Position numbers and translations under genes: made by a program
Notes under the pieces: generated by a model
Told to the model about the DNA's origin: nothing
The model's input: only the letters and a program-made list of their open reading frames with translations
Database searches by the model: none
Shown: positions 1 to 8,349 of the stretch, in pieces
How the letters are laid out: the number at the start of each line of letters is the position of its first letter
How positions within the stretch are numbered: the first letter of the stretch is position 1
Source of the DNA: Selenomonas bovis DSM 23594
GTDB lineage: Bacteria; Bacillota; Negativicutes; Selenomonadales; Selenomonadaceae
Direction: 5' to 3'
Assembly (NCBI RefSeq): GCF_000381005.1
Contig: NZ_KB908379.1
Span: forward strand, 186,001-250,000
DNA: 64,000 bases

Positions 1-518
1 GTCTTCTCAAGCGTCGAGACATCGAATCGCCGCAGCGTCTCTGCGTCGGCCGCGGCAAGCCAGCGGCGCAGCGCCCCCTCCATCGCAAGACGCGCCGCCG
101 TGACCACCAGCGCGTCAGCACGGTGCAGCTGCTGCGCGAGGTTCACCACGCGCTGTGCGGGATCTTCCGACGCGCCGAGACGCTCCTTCGCGCAGGCAGC
201 GCAGTAGCCAACCGCCTCATTGACAAACGGCTCTCCTGCTGCGATGCGCCCCATCGTAGGGAAATCCAGCCCCAACTTGTCGTACGTGCGTCGCTCCGCC
301 GCGAGCTTCCCCTTGGAAAAATACGTATCGCCATGATAGCGGTACGGGACGCGCGTCACCTTGCCGCACGCCGGGCAGCGATACTCCTTCGCCCGCAGAT
401 TTACGGCGATGTCGCGCGCGGGATTCGGCTTAAAAAACGCATAGGGCACCGTCTCCACAAAACAATACTCATAAACACTTTCAAGTTGCTCCTTGATTTT
501 TCCTGGCTCATTCACCAT
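1..518 (-). CDS. Hypothetical protein with two CxxC pairs (C-terminus beyond window)
   Basis: An open frame starts at the ATG at 518, preceded by GGGAG eight bases upstream, and runs off the left edge, so about 172 residues are visible. It begins MVNEPGKIKEQLESVYEYC and carries CPAC near residue 46 and CAAC near residue 104, which could together bind zinc. The rest of the visible part is rich in Ala, Arg and Leu and looks helical. I do not recognise the family. It lies just downstream of the tRNA operon terminator and reads in the same direction. Third positions are as GC-rich as in neighbouring genes, which supports real coding. Confidence 0.6.
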   Translation of the reverse strand, partial: MVNEPGKIKEQLESVYEYCFVETVPYAFFKPNPARDIAVNLRAKEYRCPACGKVTRVPYRYHGDTYFSKGKLAAERRTYDKLGLDFPTMGRIAAGEPFVNEAVGYCAACAKERLGASEDPAQRVVNLAQQLHRADALVVTAARLAMEGALRRWLAAADAETLRRFDVSTLEK

Positions 519-542
519 ACCAGGCACTCCCTTCCGAAAACA

Positions 543-571
543 ACAAAAACCCGGAAGCATTTGCTTCCGGG
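543..571 (-). terminator. Rho-independent terminator of the tRNA operon
   Basis: Perfect 9-bp stem CCCGGAAGC (550-558) and GCTTCCGGG (563-571) with a 4-nt loop. Read leftward it is followed by TTTTTGTTGTTTTC. It lies directly after the last tRNA-Cys and before the unknown gene at the left edge. Confidence 0.85.
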
Positions 572-583
572 CGGACCTTCGTT

Positions 584-657
<74 letters not shown>

Positions 658-737
658 AGCAACCAGATGCAACGCTGCATCCCGATATGGACAGTCCCCG
701 CAGCCTGCGCCGCAAACGGGACTTCATGGCAAAAAAA

Positions 738-812
738 TGGAGCGGAAAACGAGACTCGAACTCGCGACCCCCACCTTGGCAAGGTGGTGCTCTACCACTG
801 AGCTATTTCCGC
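738..812 (-). tRNA. tRNA-Gly (GCC), copy 2
   Basis: A 75-nt cloverleaf starting GCGGAAATAGCTC, anticodon GCC in CTTGCCAAG, T-loop TTCGAGT, encoded CCA end. Identical to the copy at 896-970. Confidence 0.95.
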
Positions 813-815
813 ATC

Positions 816-889
<74 letters not shown>

Positions 890-895
890 ATAATA

Positions 896-970
896 TGGAG
901 CGGAAAACGAGACTCGAACTCGCGACCCCCACCTTGGCAAGGTGGTGCTCTACCACTGAGCTATTTCCGC
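896..970 (-). tRNA. tRNA-Gly (GCC), copy 1
   Basis: 75-nt cloverleaf, anticodon GCC, encoded CCA. Six bases from tRNA-Cys copy 1 and two bases from tRNA-Asp, consistent with one polycistronic precursor. Confidence 0.95.
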
Positions 971-972
971 AT

Positions 973-1049
973 TGGCGACCCGAATGGGACTTGAACCCAT
1001 GACCTCCGCCGTGACAGGGCGGCATTCTAACCAACTAAACTACCGGGCC
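973..1049 (-). tRNA. tRNA-Asp (GTC)
   Basis: 77-nt cloverleaf starting GGCCCGGTAGTTTAG, anticodon GTC in CTGTCAC, T-loop TTCAAGT, acceptor closing with CGGGTC and encoded CCA. First gene of the operon, about 30 nt from the -10 box. Confidence 0.95.
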
Positions 1050-1078
1050 ATCGTCGCTCTGTTTCAGCGACATGAATT

Positions 1079-1107
1079 ATTATAACCGAGTCATTGGTGT
1101 ATGTCAA
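1079..1107 (-). promoter_or_regulatory. Consensus promoter of the tRNA operon
   Basis: Read leftward: TTGACA (1102-1107), 17-bp spacer, TATAAT (1079-1084). Both boxes are perfect consensus with ideal spacing, as expected for a highly expressed stable-RNA operon. Confidence 0.9.
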
Positions 1108-1123
1108 GGGAATTTTTTCAAAA

Positions 1124-1284
1124 ACTGATGGATGAAATGAGGTCCAGGGATTTGCGCGGATGCGCTTTATCTTCCTAGGAGACAAACCGGAGGCGTAACA
1201 GAGCTACGCTGAGGTTTGTAGGGCGACGAGAGGACAGTGCAGATACGCAAAGGCAGGGTGCCGAATGAAACAGTGGTTCCTTAA
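1124..1284. repeat. Dispersed structured repeat, copy A
   Basis: About 160 bp that align over their length with 46438-46599 and, inverted, with 41364-41544. Shared blocks include GACAAACCGGAGGCGTA, the hairpin GCGTAAC-AGA-GCTACGC and the 3' arm CAGATACGCAAAGGCAGGGT. The right half is almost identical to copy B; the left end is worn (the AGGAACC start is not clear). The copy fills the space between the tRNA promoter and the 98-residue gene. Confidence 0.8.
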
Positions 1285-1435
1285 CACATGTTTAACAAAA
1301 ATTTCCCTATCTCGCTCTCCCACCATGATACGATAGATAAAGAAAATATTCGTCAACTGGATGTGGCGCACTGCGGGCACTGCCCAGCAAGGCTGTATCG
1401 CTCGGATCGCCGCAAATATGGAAGGGATGGTTCCC

Positions 1436-1732
1436 ATGAAAACAAGCGCGCGCAAAGAGAAACGCCTGATGGCAGAGCATGAGCGATTCGGCTGGTTCGG
1501 GCTCGTGCGGCTCCGCGATGTCTATGAATTTGAGTGTTATCTCATGCAGCGGGGCTGGAAGCCCTGCGTGACGCTTGGACGCAGTCTCATGCGTGTGATG
1601 CGCGATGGACGCGTCATCGAGGTAGTCTGGGATTCCGAGAAGCGCCAGACATTGACTTCTCGGTACGGCATGGTGCTCTGGTACGATTTCCAGATTTTCG
1701 AGAAAGACAAATGGTTCGAGCATCCGCTTTGA
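1436..1732 (+). CDS. Small hypothetical protein, 98 aa
   Basis: Begins MKTSARKEKRLMAEHERFGW at the ATG at 1436, behind GGAAGGG. An in-frame upstream extension to 1361 has no ribosome site and runs into non-coding sequence, so I chose the shorter form. The protein is basic at the N-terminus and rich in Trp, Arg and Phe towards the C-terminus (VVWDSEKRQ, VLWYDFQIFEKDKWFEHPL). No recognised motif. It is a lone rightward gene between the tRNA operon and rng, with a terminator after it. Confidence 0.6.
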   Translation: MKTSARKEKRLMAEHERFGWFGLVRLRDVYEFECYLMQRGWKPCVTLGRSLMRVMRDGRVIEVVWDSEKRQTLTSRYGMVLWYDFQIFEKDKWFEHPL

Positions 1733-1771
1733 AATGACATCCCCACCGTCCTCCTAGCTTGAGATGCGAAA

Positions 1772-1825
1772 AAGCCGGTGACTGTACGAGCGCATGCAAC
1801 GCTCGCGCAGCCACCGGCTTGTGTT
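1772..1825. terminator. Bidirectional terminator between the 98-aa gene and rng
   Basis: Stem AAGCCGGTG (1772-1780) and CACCGGCTT (1812-1820), with GTGTTTTT to the right and CTTTTTCGC to the left when read on the other strand. It can end both converging genes. Confidence 0.8.
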
Positions 1826-1849
1826 TTTGCCGATGAAGCGTCCCCCCAG

Positions 1850-1883
1850 AAACCGCTGAATGAACCAGCGCTTCCTTAACTCT
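1850..1883. repeat. Short derivative of the dispersed repeat at the rng stop
   Basis: AAACCGCTGAATGAACCAGC followed by GCTTCCTTAA. The two ends match the two ends of the full repeat with the middle missing. The TTAAGGAAGC end (leftward reading) contains the TAA stop codon of rng. Confidence 0.5.
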
Positions 1884-3318
1884 GCTGGAGGATGGCGTAG
1901 TTTTCCGGATGGATGCCGGGACGGACGACGACCTTGATATCGGTGCCGTATTCGGCCGCGAGGTTCATCATGAGCTGACTCTGACGCAATTCCTCCGCGA
2001 CGCTTTCATGAACTTCGATCTCGTAACCGTTCGCGGCGTGCGACTTGTGCTCCATGCGGCGGATATCGCGGCTGATGCGGATGGCGACGGTCTCCGGCGA
2101 CTCGATGCGGCCGCGGCCCTGACAGGTGGGACACTCGCTGTAGATGATGCTCTCGAAGTTGGAGCGCGACTTCCTGCGCGTGATCTCGACGAGGCCGAGC
2201 GGCGTGATATCGATGATGTTCGTCTTCGCACGGTCGTGCTTGACGGCCTCGCGCAGATAGGAGAGCAGCGCTTCCTTCTGACTGTCTTTCTCCATATCGA
2301 TGAAATCGACGATGATGATGCCGCCGATGTCGCGCAGACGAATCTGCTTGAGGATCTCCGCCGCTGCCTCGAGGTTCGCCTGATAGACGGTGTCACCGAG
2401 GCTGGATTTACCGACGTATTTTCCGGTATTGACGTCAATGACAGTAAGTGCCTCCGTCTTGTCGATGACGAGAAAGCCACCTGACTTCAGCGCGACCTGG
2501 CGCGCGCCGACGTTCTCAATCTCCTGCTCGATGCCGTATTTCCTGAAAAGAGGTTCTCGGCCCTCGTAGAGCCTGACGCGCGGCGCGAGCTCCGGCAGGC
2601 GCAGCTCTACGAGTTCTACGACGCGGTCATAGACGGTGCGATCATCGACGATGAGCTCGTCGACATCGCCGCCGAAGAGGTCGCGCACAATGCGGATGAT
2701 GAGGTCGGCGTCGCGGTAGAGGAGCGCGGGCGCGCGGCTGTGGCGGTATTTTGCCGTGATGGCATCCCAAAGGCGCACGAGATAAACCACGTCCTCCCGG
2801 AACTCCTGCTCCGTGATACCGACCGCCGCCGTGCGCACGATGAGCCCCATGCCTTTCGGCGCATAGCGCACAGCAAGCGCATGGAGACGCGTGCGCTCCG
2901 CCTCATCCTCAATGCGGCGGGATAGCGCGATGTAGGCGGCCGTAGGCATGAGCACGAGATTACGTCCCGGCAGCGTGAGATGCGTCGTCGCGCGTGGCCC
3001 CTTGATGCCTGTCGCATCCTTGATGATCTCGACGGGCAGGTTCTGCCCGATGTGGATTTTCTGATGCGGCAACACGAGTCCCTGCGGCGCGTCATGCGGC
3101 AGGCCGTCCCCGATGTAGAGGAACGCGTTCTTCTCCTGGCCGATGTCGACGAAAGCCGCCTGCATGCCCGGAAGGACGTTCTGCACATGACCCTTGTAGA
3201 TATTGCCGACGAGGTGCGCGTGAGAGGCGCGCTCCACCTGCACGCTCTCGAGTTCCCCATCCTCAACGCACGCCATGCGCGTTTCCTCGGGTACGATATT
3301 CACGAGAATCTGCTTCAT
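1876..3318 (-). CDS. rng: Ribonuclease G (RNase E/G family)
   Basis: 480 residues, the usual length for RNase G without a degradosome scaffold. An S1-like RNA-binding region covers about residues 35-115. The catalytic core holds the two metal-binding aspartates in VIDVNTG (D295) and IIVDFID (D338), and the zinc-link motif CPTCQGRGR lies at 396-404. Known role of the family: endonucleolytic cleavage at AU-rich single strands, 16S rRNA 5' maturation and mRNA decay in the cytoplasm. Last gene of a long leftward cluster, 200 bp after the radical SAM gene. Its coexistence with RNase J (19.2 kb) is normal in this class. Confidence 0.95.
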   Translation of the reverse strand: MKQILVNIVPEETRMACVEDGELESVQVERASHAHLVGNIYKGHVQNVLPGMQAAFVDIGQEKNAFLYIGDGLPHDAPQGLVLPHQKIHIGQNLPVEIIKDATGIKGPRATTHLTLPGRNLVLMPTAAYIALSRRIEDEAERTRLHALAVRYAPKGMGLIVRTAAVGITEQEFREDVVYLVRLWDAITAKYRHSRAPALLYRDADLIIRIVRDLFGGDVDELIVDDRTVYDRVVELVELRLPELAPRVRLYEGREPLFRKYGIEQEIENVGARQVALKSGGFLVIDKTEALTVIDVNTGKYVGKSSLGDTVYQANLEAAAEILKQIRLRDIGGIIIVDFIDMEKDSQKEALLSYLREAVKHDRAKTNIIDITPLGLVEITRRKSRSNFESIIYSECPTCQGRGRIESPETVAIRISRDIRRMEHKSHAANGYEIEVHESVAEELRQSQLMMNLAAEYGTDIKVVVRPGIHPENYAILQQS

Positions 3319-3518
3319 CGGTTTCTCCTCTCTTCCCCTCTCGACCAGCGAAAAAATTGGCAGTTCCCAGTCTGCCTGGCTCCCAGCATCCTGCGCCCTC
3401 TATCATGTGCAGTTGGAACAAAGACGCCACTGACTAGCCCCTCCGAACGCATCTCACCGCCGCGCAGACACGCCGCAGGCATCTGGCATACCCCACGCGG
3501 AACGTTCCCGCCGCGCCC

Positions 3519-6146
3519 TCAGCCGACGAGGTCGATGAGGTCGCGGCCACGACCCGTGAGCGCCGTGCGGTGGATGTCCGCCTCAGAGACTGCGACGGGC
3601 AGGCCGAACTCGTCCGCGAGCACCGCGAGGATCTCGCCCGGCTTGACGCTGCCCGCGTCCCTAAGGATGCGCGTCGTGAGCGTGAGCGTGAGCGCGCCGT
3701 CCGCGATTGCCGCTTGGAGCGGTCCACTCAGATACTGCTTGATTTCCTTCTTGCGCGTCTTCTTCGGCGTCACGCGCGTGACGAAGACCTCCGGCGCTGC
3801 CGCAAATGCGTCAAGTGCCTGCTGCGCCTTTGTCGCAGCCTTATCCCCGCCCTTGAGCGGCACGTGCACGCGGTAATGCGCGGCGTCGGCCTGCGCCATG
3901 AGCGCGACATGCTTGCCGCTTATGGGACGCAGCGCGAGCACGCGCACGCCCGGCGGCAGCTGGGCCGAGAGACGATCGAAGACCTCCGGCTGTGCGAGCG
4001 GCTTCGTGAGCGCGAAATCCATATACTCCGCCTCGCTCGAGACGCCGACCGCGAGCGCGGAGCCGAATGCGAGCTTCATGTGGGGATTGAATCCTGAGGA
4101 ATACGCCATCGGCAGCTTCGCGCGGTCGAACGCCTTGACGAAGACGTCGGCGTACTCGAGGTGAGAGACAAACCGTACGGCCGCGTCCTTCGTAACGCGC
4201 GCACGATACCAGTAGACGGGCGGCTGCGCACCGTCCATCTTTTCCGGATGGATGGGCTGTGGGACATACTTTTCCTCGAGCGGGCCGCGCGCCTCCTCCT
4301 GCTTCTTGTAGTCGATGACGTGGACGCCGAGGTTCGGACAGATGCCGCAGGCGCTGCACTTGCCGCGGCGGCAGTCCTCAGTGAGCGCGCCCTGCATGGC
4401 CTTCTGCCATTCGCGCAGGAAAAATTCCTTGTTCGCGCCCGGCGAGGTGACCTCCCAGGGCAGCGGCTCGTCAAACGCGCGCGTGCGCTCGCTGTAGGCG
4501 CGGATGTCGATGCCGCATTTCTCGAATGCAGCGTGCCAGATATCGCTCCTAAAAAGATCGCTCCAACCGTCGAACTTTGCGCCGTCGCGCCACGCCTGCT
4601 CGAGCACGCGCGCGAGGCGGCGGTCGCCGCGCGCGAATGCACCCTCGATGACGGAGAGACGCGCGTCATGGTAGTTGAACGTGATTGCGCGGTCCTTGAT
4701 GTGCTCCTTGAGCAGCTGCTGCCGCCGCTCGAACTCCGCGAGCGGCACCTGGCCGAACCACTGGAACGGCGTATAGGGCTTCGGCACGAAGCAGGCGACG
4801 GAAATCGTGACCTTGACGCCGCGCTTGCCCTTGATCTCCGTGTAGAGGTCGACGACCTTCTTCGCGAGGCGCGCGATGCCGATGACATCGTCGTCCGTCT
4901 CCGTCGGCAGGCCCATCATGAAATAGAGCTTGACCTGCTTCCACCCCTGACGAAACGCCGCACCGCACGCCGTCATGAGGTCCTCCTCCGTGACGCCCTT
5001 GTTGATGACGTCGCGCAGGCGCTGCGTACCAGCCTCCGGCGCGAACGTCAGGCCGGACTTCCTCACCTGCTGCATCTTGTGCGCGAGGTCGATGGAAAAG
5101 CTGTCGATGCGCAGCGATGGCAGAGAGAAACTGACCTTCTCGTGGCGGAACTCGTCCATGAGATCGTCGACAAGACGGCCGAGACAGGAATAGTCCGCCG
5201 AGGAGAGCGAGGTGAGGCTCATCTCGTCGTACCCCGTGCTGTCGACGAGCCCGCGCGCCATCTCTTTCAAGTGCTCCTCCGTGCGTTCGCGCGCGGGGCG
5301 GTAGCAGATGCCCGCCTGGCAGAAGCGGCAGCCGCGCGAGCAGCCGCGGAAGAGCTCTAGCATGACACGGTTGTGCACGACGTTCATGTAGGGCACGATG
5401 GGATGCGCGACGCTCGGCACCTTGTCCATATCCTTCACAACGCGCTTGTAGATGACGGGACGTGCCTCCTCCGCGCGCGGCACAAGCGCCCGGAAGCTCC
5501 CATCGGCCGCGTACCGCGGCGTATAGAACGACGGCACATAGATGCCGTCGACTGCGAGCAGGCGGCGCAGGAACCCCTGACGCCCATCCGGCATGCCCTC
5601 CGCCTGCCACGCCTCATAGACATCGACGACCTCGAGGAGCACCTCCTCGCCCTCGCCCACGACGAAGAAATCAAAGAAATCCGCAATCGGCTCGACATTG
5701 TAGACGCAAGGCCCGCCGCCGACGACGAAGGGATCCGCCTCCGTGCGCTCTGCCGCGTGGAGCGGGATGCCCGCGAGGTCGAGCATGTTGAGCACGTTCG
5801 AGTAAATCATCTCGTACTGCAGCGAGAAGCCGAGGAACGAGAAGCTGCGGATCTCTGTCTTCGTCTCGAGCGAATAGAGCGGCAGCTGCCGCTCCCGCAT
5901 GATGGCCTCCATGTCCGTCCAAGGCGCATAGACACGCTCGGCCGCGACATCCGCGCGGCCGTTGAGGATTTCATAGAGGATCGCGAGCCCCAGGTTGCTC
6001 ATGCCGACCTCATAGACGTCGGGGAGCGCGAGGGCAAAGGTGCAGCGCACCTCGTCAGGGTTCTTGCGGACGGCATTCCACTCCGAGCCCGTATAGCGCG
6101 CGGGCTTTTCCACCGACTGCAGGATGCTGGGATCCAGTGTGACCAT
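3519..6146 (-). CDS. B12-binding-type radical SAM protein fused to DUF2344
   Basis: 875 residues. The first part resembles the TIGR03960 family, with an N-terminal cobalamin-binding-like region and a radical SAM core whose CxxxCxxC motif is CSRGCRFC (C269, C273, C276). Four more cysteines occur in GKCSACGICPNLGV near residue 610, which may bind a second cluster. From about residue 645 there is a DUF2344 domain (TIGR03936), beginning YRARVTKDAAVRFVSHLEY. In many Firmicutes these are two adjacent genes, here one chain. Substrate unknown; the usual location beside rng and rodA suggests an RNA- or cell-wall-linked modification, which is inference. It ends at a clean TGA (GGCTGA). Confidence 0.9.
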   Translation of the reverse strand: MVTLDPSILQSVEKPARYTGSEWNAVRKNPDEVRCTFALALPDVYEVGMSNLGLAILYEILNGRADVAAERVYAPWTDMEAIMRERQLPLYSLETKTEIRSFSFLGFSLQYEMIYSNVLNMLDLAGIPLHAAERTEADPFVVGGGPCVYNVEPIADFFDFFVVGEGEEVLLEVVDVYEAWQAEGMPDGRQGFLRRLLAVDGIYVPSFYTPRYAADGSFRALVPRAEEARPVIYKRVVKDMDKVPSVAHPIVPYMNVVHNRVMLELFRGCSRGCRFCQAGICYRPARERTEEHLKEMARGLVDSTGYDEMSLTSLSSADYSCLGRLVDDLMDEFRHEKVSFSLPSLRIDSFSIDLAHKMQQVRKSGLTFAPEAGTQRLRDVINKGVTEEDLMTACGAAFRQGWKQVKLYFMMGLPTETDDDVIGIARLAKKVVDLYTEIKGKRGVKVTISVACFVPKPYTPFQWFGQVPLAEFERRQQLLKEHIKDRAITFNYHDARLSVIEGAFARGDRRLARVLEQAWRDGAKFDGWSDLFRSDIWHAAFEKCGIDIRAYSERTRAFDEPLPWEVTSPGANKEFFLREWQKAMQGALTEDCRRGKCSACGICPNLGVHVIDYKKQEEARGPLEEKYVPQPIHPEKMDGAQPPVYWYRARVTKDAAVRFVSHLEYADVFVKAFDRAKLPMAYSSGFNPHMKLAFGSALAVGVSSEAEYMDFALTKPLAQPEVFDRLSAQLPPGVRVLALRPISGKHVALMAQADAAHYRVHVPLKGGDKAATKAQQALDAFAAAPEVFVTRVTPKKTRKKEIKQYLSGPLQAAIADGALTLTLTTRILRDAGSVKPGEILAVLADEFGLPVAVSEADIHRTALTGRGRDLIDLVG

Positions 6147-6167
6147 AAAACTTCTTTTTCCTCCTCA

Positions 6168-7271
6168 TCAAAAGAGCAGCTTCTGTTTTCGCTGGTGAAT
6201 ATTCAAGAGTATCGCGATGGACATGATGTTCGTCGTAAGCGAGCTGACACCGTAGCTCATGAGCGGCAGCGGGATGCCTGTGACGGGCATGATGCCCATC
6301 GTCATGCCGACGTTGACGAGCACGTGGAACGCGATCATCGACGTGATGCCGACGGCGAGCAGGCGGCCGAACGTATCCGCCGCATCCCGCGCAATCTGCA
6401 CGCCGCGCCAGAGCACGACGAGATACAAAAGCAGCAGGAACGCCACGCCGATGAAGCCAAGCTCCTCGCCGACGACGGCGAAAATAAAATCAGTATGATT
6501 CTCCGGCAGGAAGTTGAGCTGGCTCTGCGTGCCGTGGAAAAGCCCCTTGCCAAAAAGCATGCCCGAGCCAATGGCGATCTTCGACTGGATGATATGGTAG
6601 CCCGAACCGAGCGGATCCACGTTCGGATCCATGAAGACCATAATGCGCATCTTCTGATAATCCTTGAGGAAATGCCAGAGCACGGGCATGGCGGCAAGCC
6701 CCACAGCGAAAATGCCGCCGAGGAGCTTCATTCGGATGCCGCTGACGAAAATCATGCCGAAGAAAATCGCCATAAAGACGAGCGACGTACCGAGATCCGG
6801 CTGCTTCATGACGAGCAGGAACGGCACGCCGACATAGGCGGCGACGGGCAGGAGATCGCGCAGCGTATTGAGATGGCCGACGCGCTCCTCCAGCATGCCT
6901 GCGAGACAGACAATCATGATGAGCTTGCTGAACTCCGACGGCTGGAGGCTGATGGGCCCTATGACGATCCAACGCTGCGCACCGAGTGCCGACTGCCCCA
7001 CGACCATGACCGCAACGAGCATGATGATATTAAAAATATAGAGCTTTTTGCGGAAACCTGCGAGCATCTTGTAGTCGAAGTTCATGAGAAACGCTGCGAG
7101 AGCGATGTTCATGAGCGCGAAGATGCCCTGGCGCTGCACAAACCAATAGCGCTCATCGCTCGGCGTATTGATATGCGTCGCGCTGCCGATGATCACGAGA
7201 CTCATGATGAGGATGCCCGCAGCCGCGAGGATCAGCGGCATGTCCATGCGCTTGAAGAGTTTCTTGTTCAA
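6168..7271 (-). CDS. rodA: Rod shape-determining SEDS glycosyltransferase RodA
   Basis: 367 residues with about ten hydrophobic segments and the SEDS signature near the C-terminus (MGIMPVTGIPLPLMSYGVSS). Known role: polymerises lipid II during cell elongation with a class B PBP, here the mrdA product 1.8 kb upstream. Its ATG overlaps the minE stop by 4 bp (ATGA), so the two are translationally coupled. 21 bp separate it from the radical SAM gene. Confidence 0.95.
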   Translation of the reverse strand: MNKKLFKRMDMPLILAAAGILIMSLVIIGSATHINTPSDERYWFVQRQGIFALMNIALAAFLMNFDYKMLAGFRKKLYIFNIIMLVAVMVVGQSALGAQRWIVIGPISLQPSEFSKLIMIVCLAGMLEERVGHLNTLRDLLPVAAYVGVPFLLVMKQPDLGTSLVFMAIFFGMIFVSGIRMKLLGGIFAVGLAAMPVLWHFLKDYQKMRIMVFMDPNVDPLGSGYHIIQSKIAIGSGMLFGKGLFHGTQSQLNFLPENHTDFIFAVVGEELGFIGVAFLLLLYLVVLWRGVQIARDAADTFGRLLAVGITSMIAFHVLVNVGMTMGIMPVTGIPLPLMSYGVSSLTTNIMSIAILLNIHQRKQKLLF

Positions 7272-7537
7272 TGCTTCCCACCGTGCCGCATGTTCGTGAC
7301 AGGGATATTCGCGACGAGCGCCACCGAGTCTTCATCATCCGCGAGGGTGATATTCATCTCCTGGGGACGAATGTCAAGATACTTTGCGACAACCTCGAGA
7401 ATATCGTGTTTCAGATGTTCCATGATCTCCGGCGAGACGCTCGCGCGGTCATGGATGAGGACCACCTTGAGCCGATCGCGGGCCACTTTGCCTGATGGCT
7501 CCTTCTTGCCGAAAATCTTCATGAGTGCGTTCAGCAT
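7268..7537 (-). CDS. minE: Cell division topological specificity factor MinE
   Basis: 89 residues, normal length. The N-terminal MLNALMKIFGKKE is the amphipathic membrane-targeting segment, followed by the MinD-contact region RLKVVLIHDR and a C-terminal dimerisation domain. It stimulates the MinD ATPase and drives Min oscillation. It follows minD by 15 bp and overlaps rodA by 4 bp. The MinE rather than DivIVA system fits a diderm Negativicute. Confidence 0.95.
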   Translation of the reverse strand: MLNALMKIFGKKEPSGKVARDRLKVVLIHDRASVSPEIMEHLKHDILEVVAKYLDIRPQEMNITLADDEDSVALVANIPVTNMRHGGKH

Positions 7538-7552
7538 GCGTTCTTCCTCCCA

Positions 7553-8341
7553 TCACAAATTAAAAACACGCTTGAGGCGCGAAAAGAATCCCTCTTTGGG
7601 GAATGTCATGAACGGCACCTTCTCGCCGAGGATGCGTCCCACGATATTCCGATATGCCTGACCTGCCAGGGAATGATCCATCAGGATGCAGGGCTCGCCG
7701 CGATTCGTCGAGGTGACGACCATTTCATCATCCGGCACCTGGCCGATGCACTCGATGGAGAGGATATCATTGATATCCTCCATATCGAGCATATCGCCTT
7801 TTTCCACCATCTGCGGGCGGATGCGGTTGACGACGAGCTTCACGTTCTCCTTGTCAGCGCGGCCGAGTTCGCCGATGATCTTGTCCGCGTCGCGCACGGC
7901 GGAAATCTCCGGCATCGTCACGACGATCGCGCAATCCGCTGCGGCAATCGCCGTCTGGAAGCCCTGCTCGATGCCGGCGGGGCAGTCGATGAGGATATAG
8001 TCGAACTCCTTGCGCAGCTCCGTGCAGAGCTTCACGAGCTCCTCTGGGTTGACGGCCGTCTTGTCCTTGACCTGCGAGGTCGGCAGCAGGAAGAGACTCT
8101 CCTGCTTTTTATGTCGGACGAGCGCTTTCTTGTAGGGAACGCGTCCCTGCGTCACATCGACGAGATCATACATGATGCGGTTCTCGAGGCCGAGCAAGAG
8201 GTCGAGGTTCCGCAGGCCCGTATCCGTGTCGACGAGCACGACCTTCTTGCCGCGCATCGCGAGCCCCATGCCGAGATTGGCCGTCGTCGTCGTCTTGCCT
8301 ACGCCGCCCTTGCCGGATGTGATTACGATAACTTCACTCAT
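7553..8341 (-). CDS. minD: Septum site-determining ATPase MinD
   Basis: 262 residues. Deviant Walker A GKGGVGKTTTTANLG near the N-terminus with both signature lysines, switch regions VDTDTGLRNLD and ILIDCPAGIEQ, and a C-terminal amphipathic helix FFSRLKRVFNL for membrane attachment. Recruits MinC and cycles with MinE. 8 bp after minC, within the minCDE-rodA block. Confidence 0.97.
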   Translation of the reverse strand: MSEVIVITSGKGGVGKTTTTANLGMGLAMRGKKVVLVDTDTGLRNLDLLLGLENRIMYDLVDVTQGRVPYKKALVRHKKQESLFLLPTSQVKDKTAVNPEELVKLCTELRKEFDYILIDCPAGIEQGFQTAIAAADCAIVVTMPEISAVRDADKIIGELGRADKENVKLVVNRIRPQMVEKGDMLDMEDINDILSIECIGQVPDDEMVVTSTNRGEPCILMDHSLAGQAYRNIVGRILGEKVPFMTFPKEGFFSRLKRVFNL

Positions 8342-8349
8342 CTGGTATC

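Noticed and set aside
1124-1284. Insertion sequence at the repeat copies
   Set aside because: No transposase frame in any of the three copies; size and pairing fit a MITE-like or structured element instead.
2980-3876. Long rightward open frames opposite rng and the radical SAM gene
   Set aside because: They are antisense frames of GC-rich genes, rich in Arg, His and Asp with no ribosome sites; the leftward genes have clear families.
5373-7661. A 762-codon rightward frame across rodA and minE
   Set aside because: Its composition (Asp, His, Glu, Arg) is typical of the complement of third-position-GC genes and it crosses several real genes.
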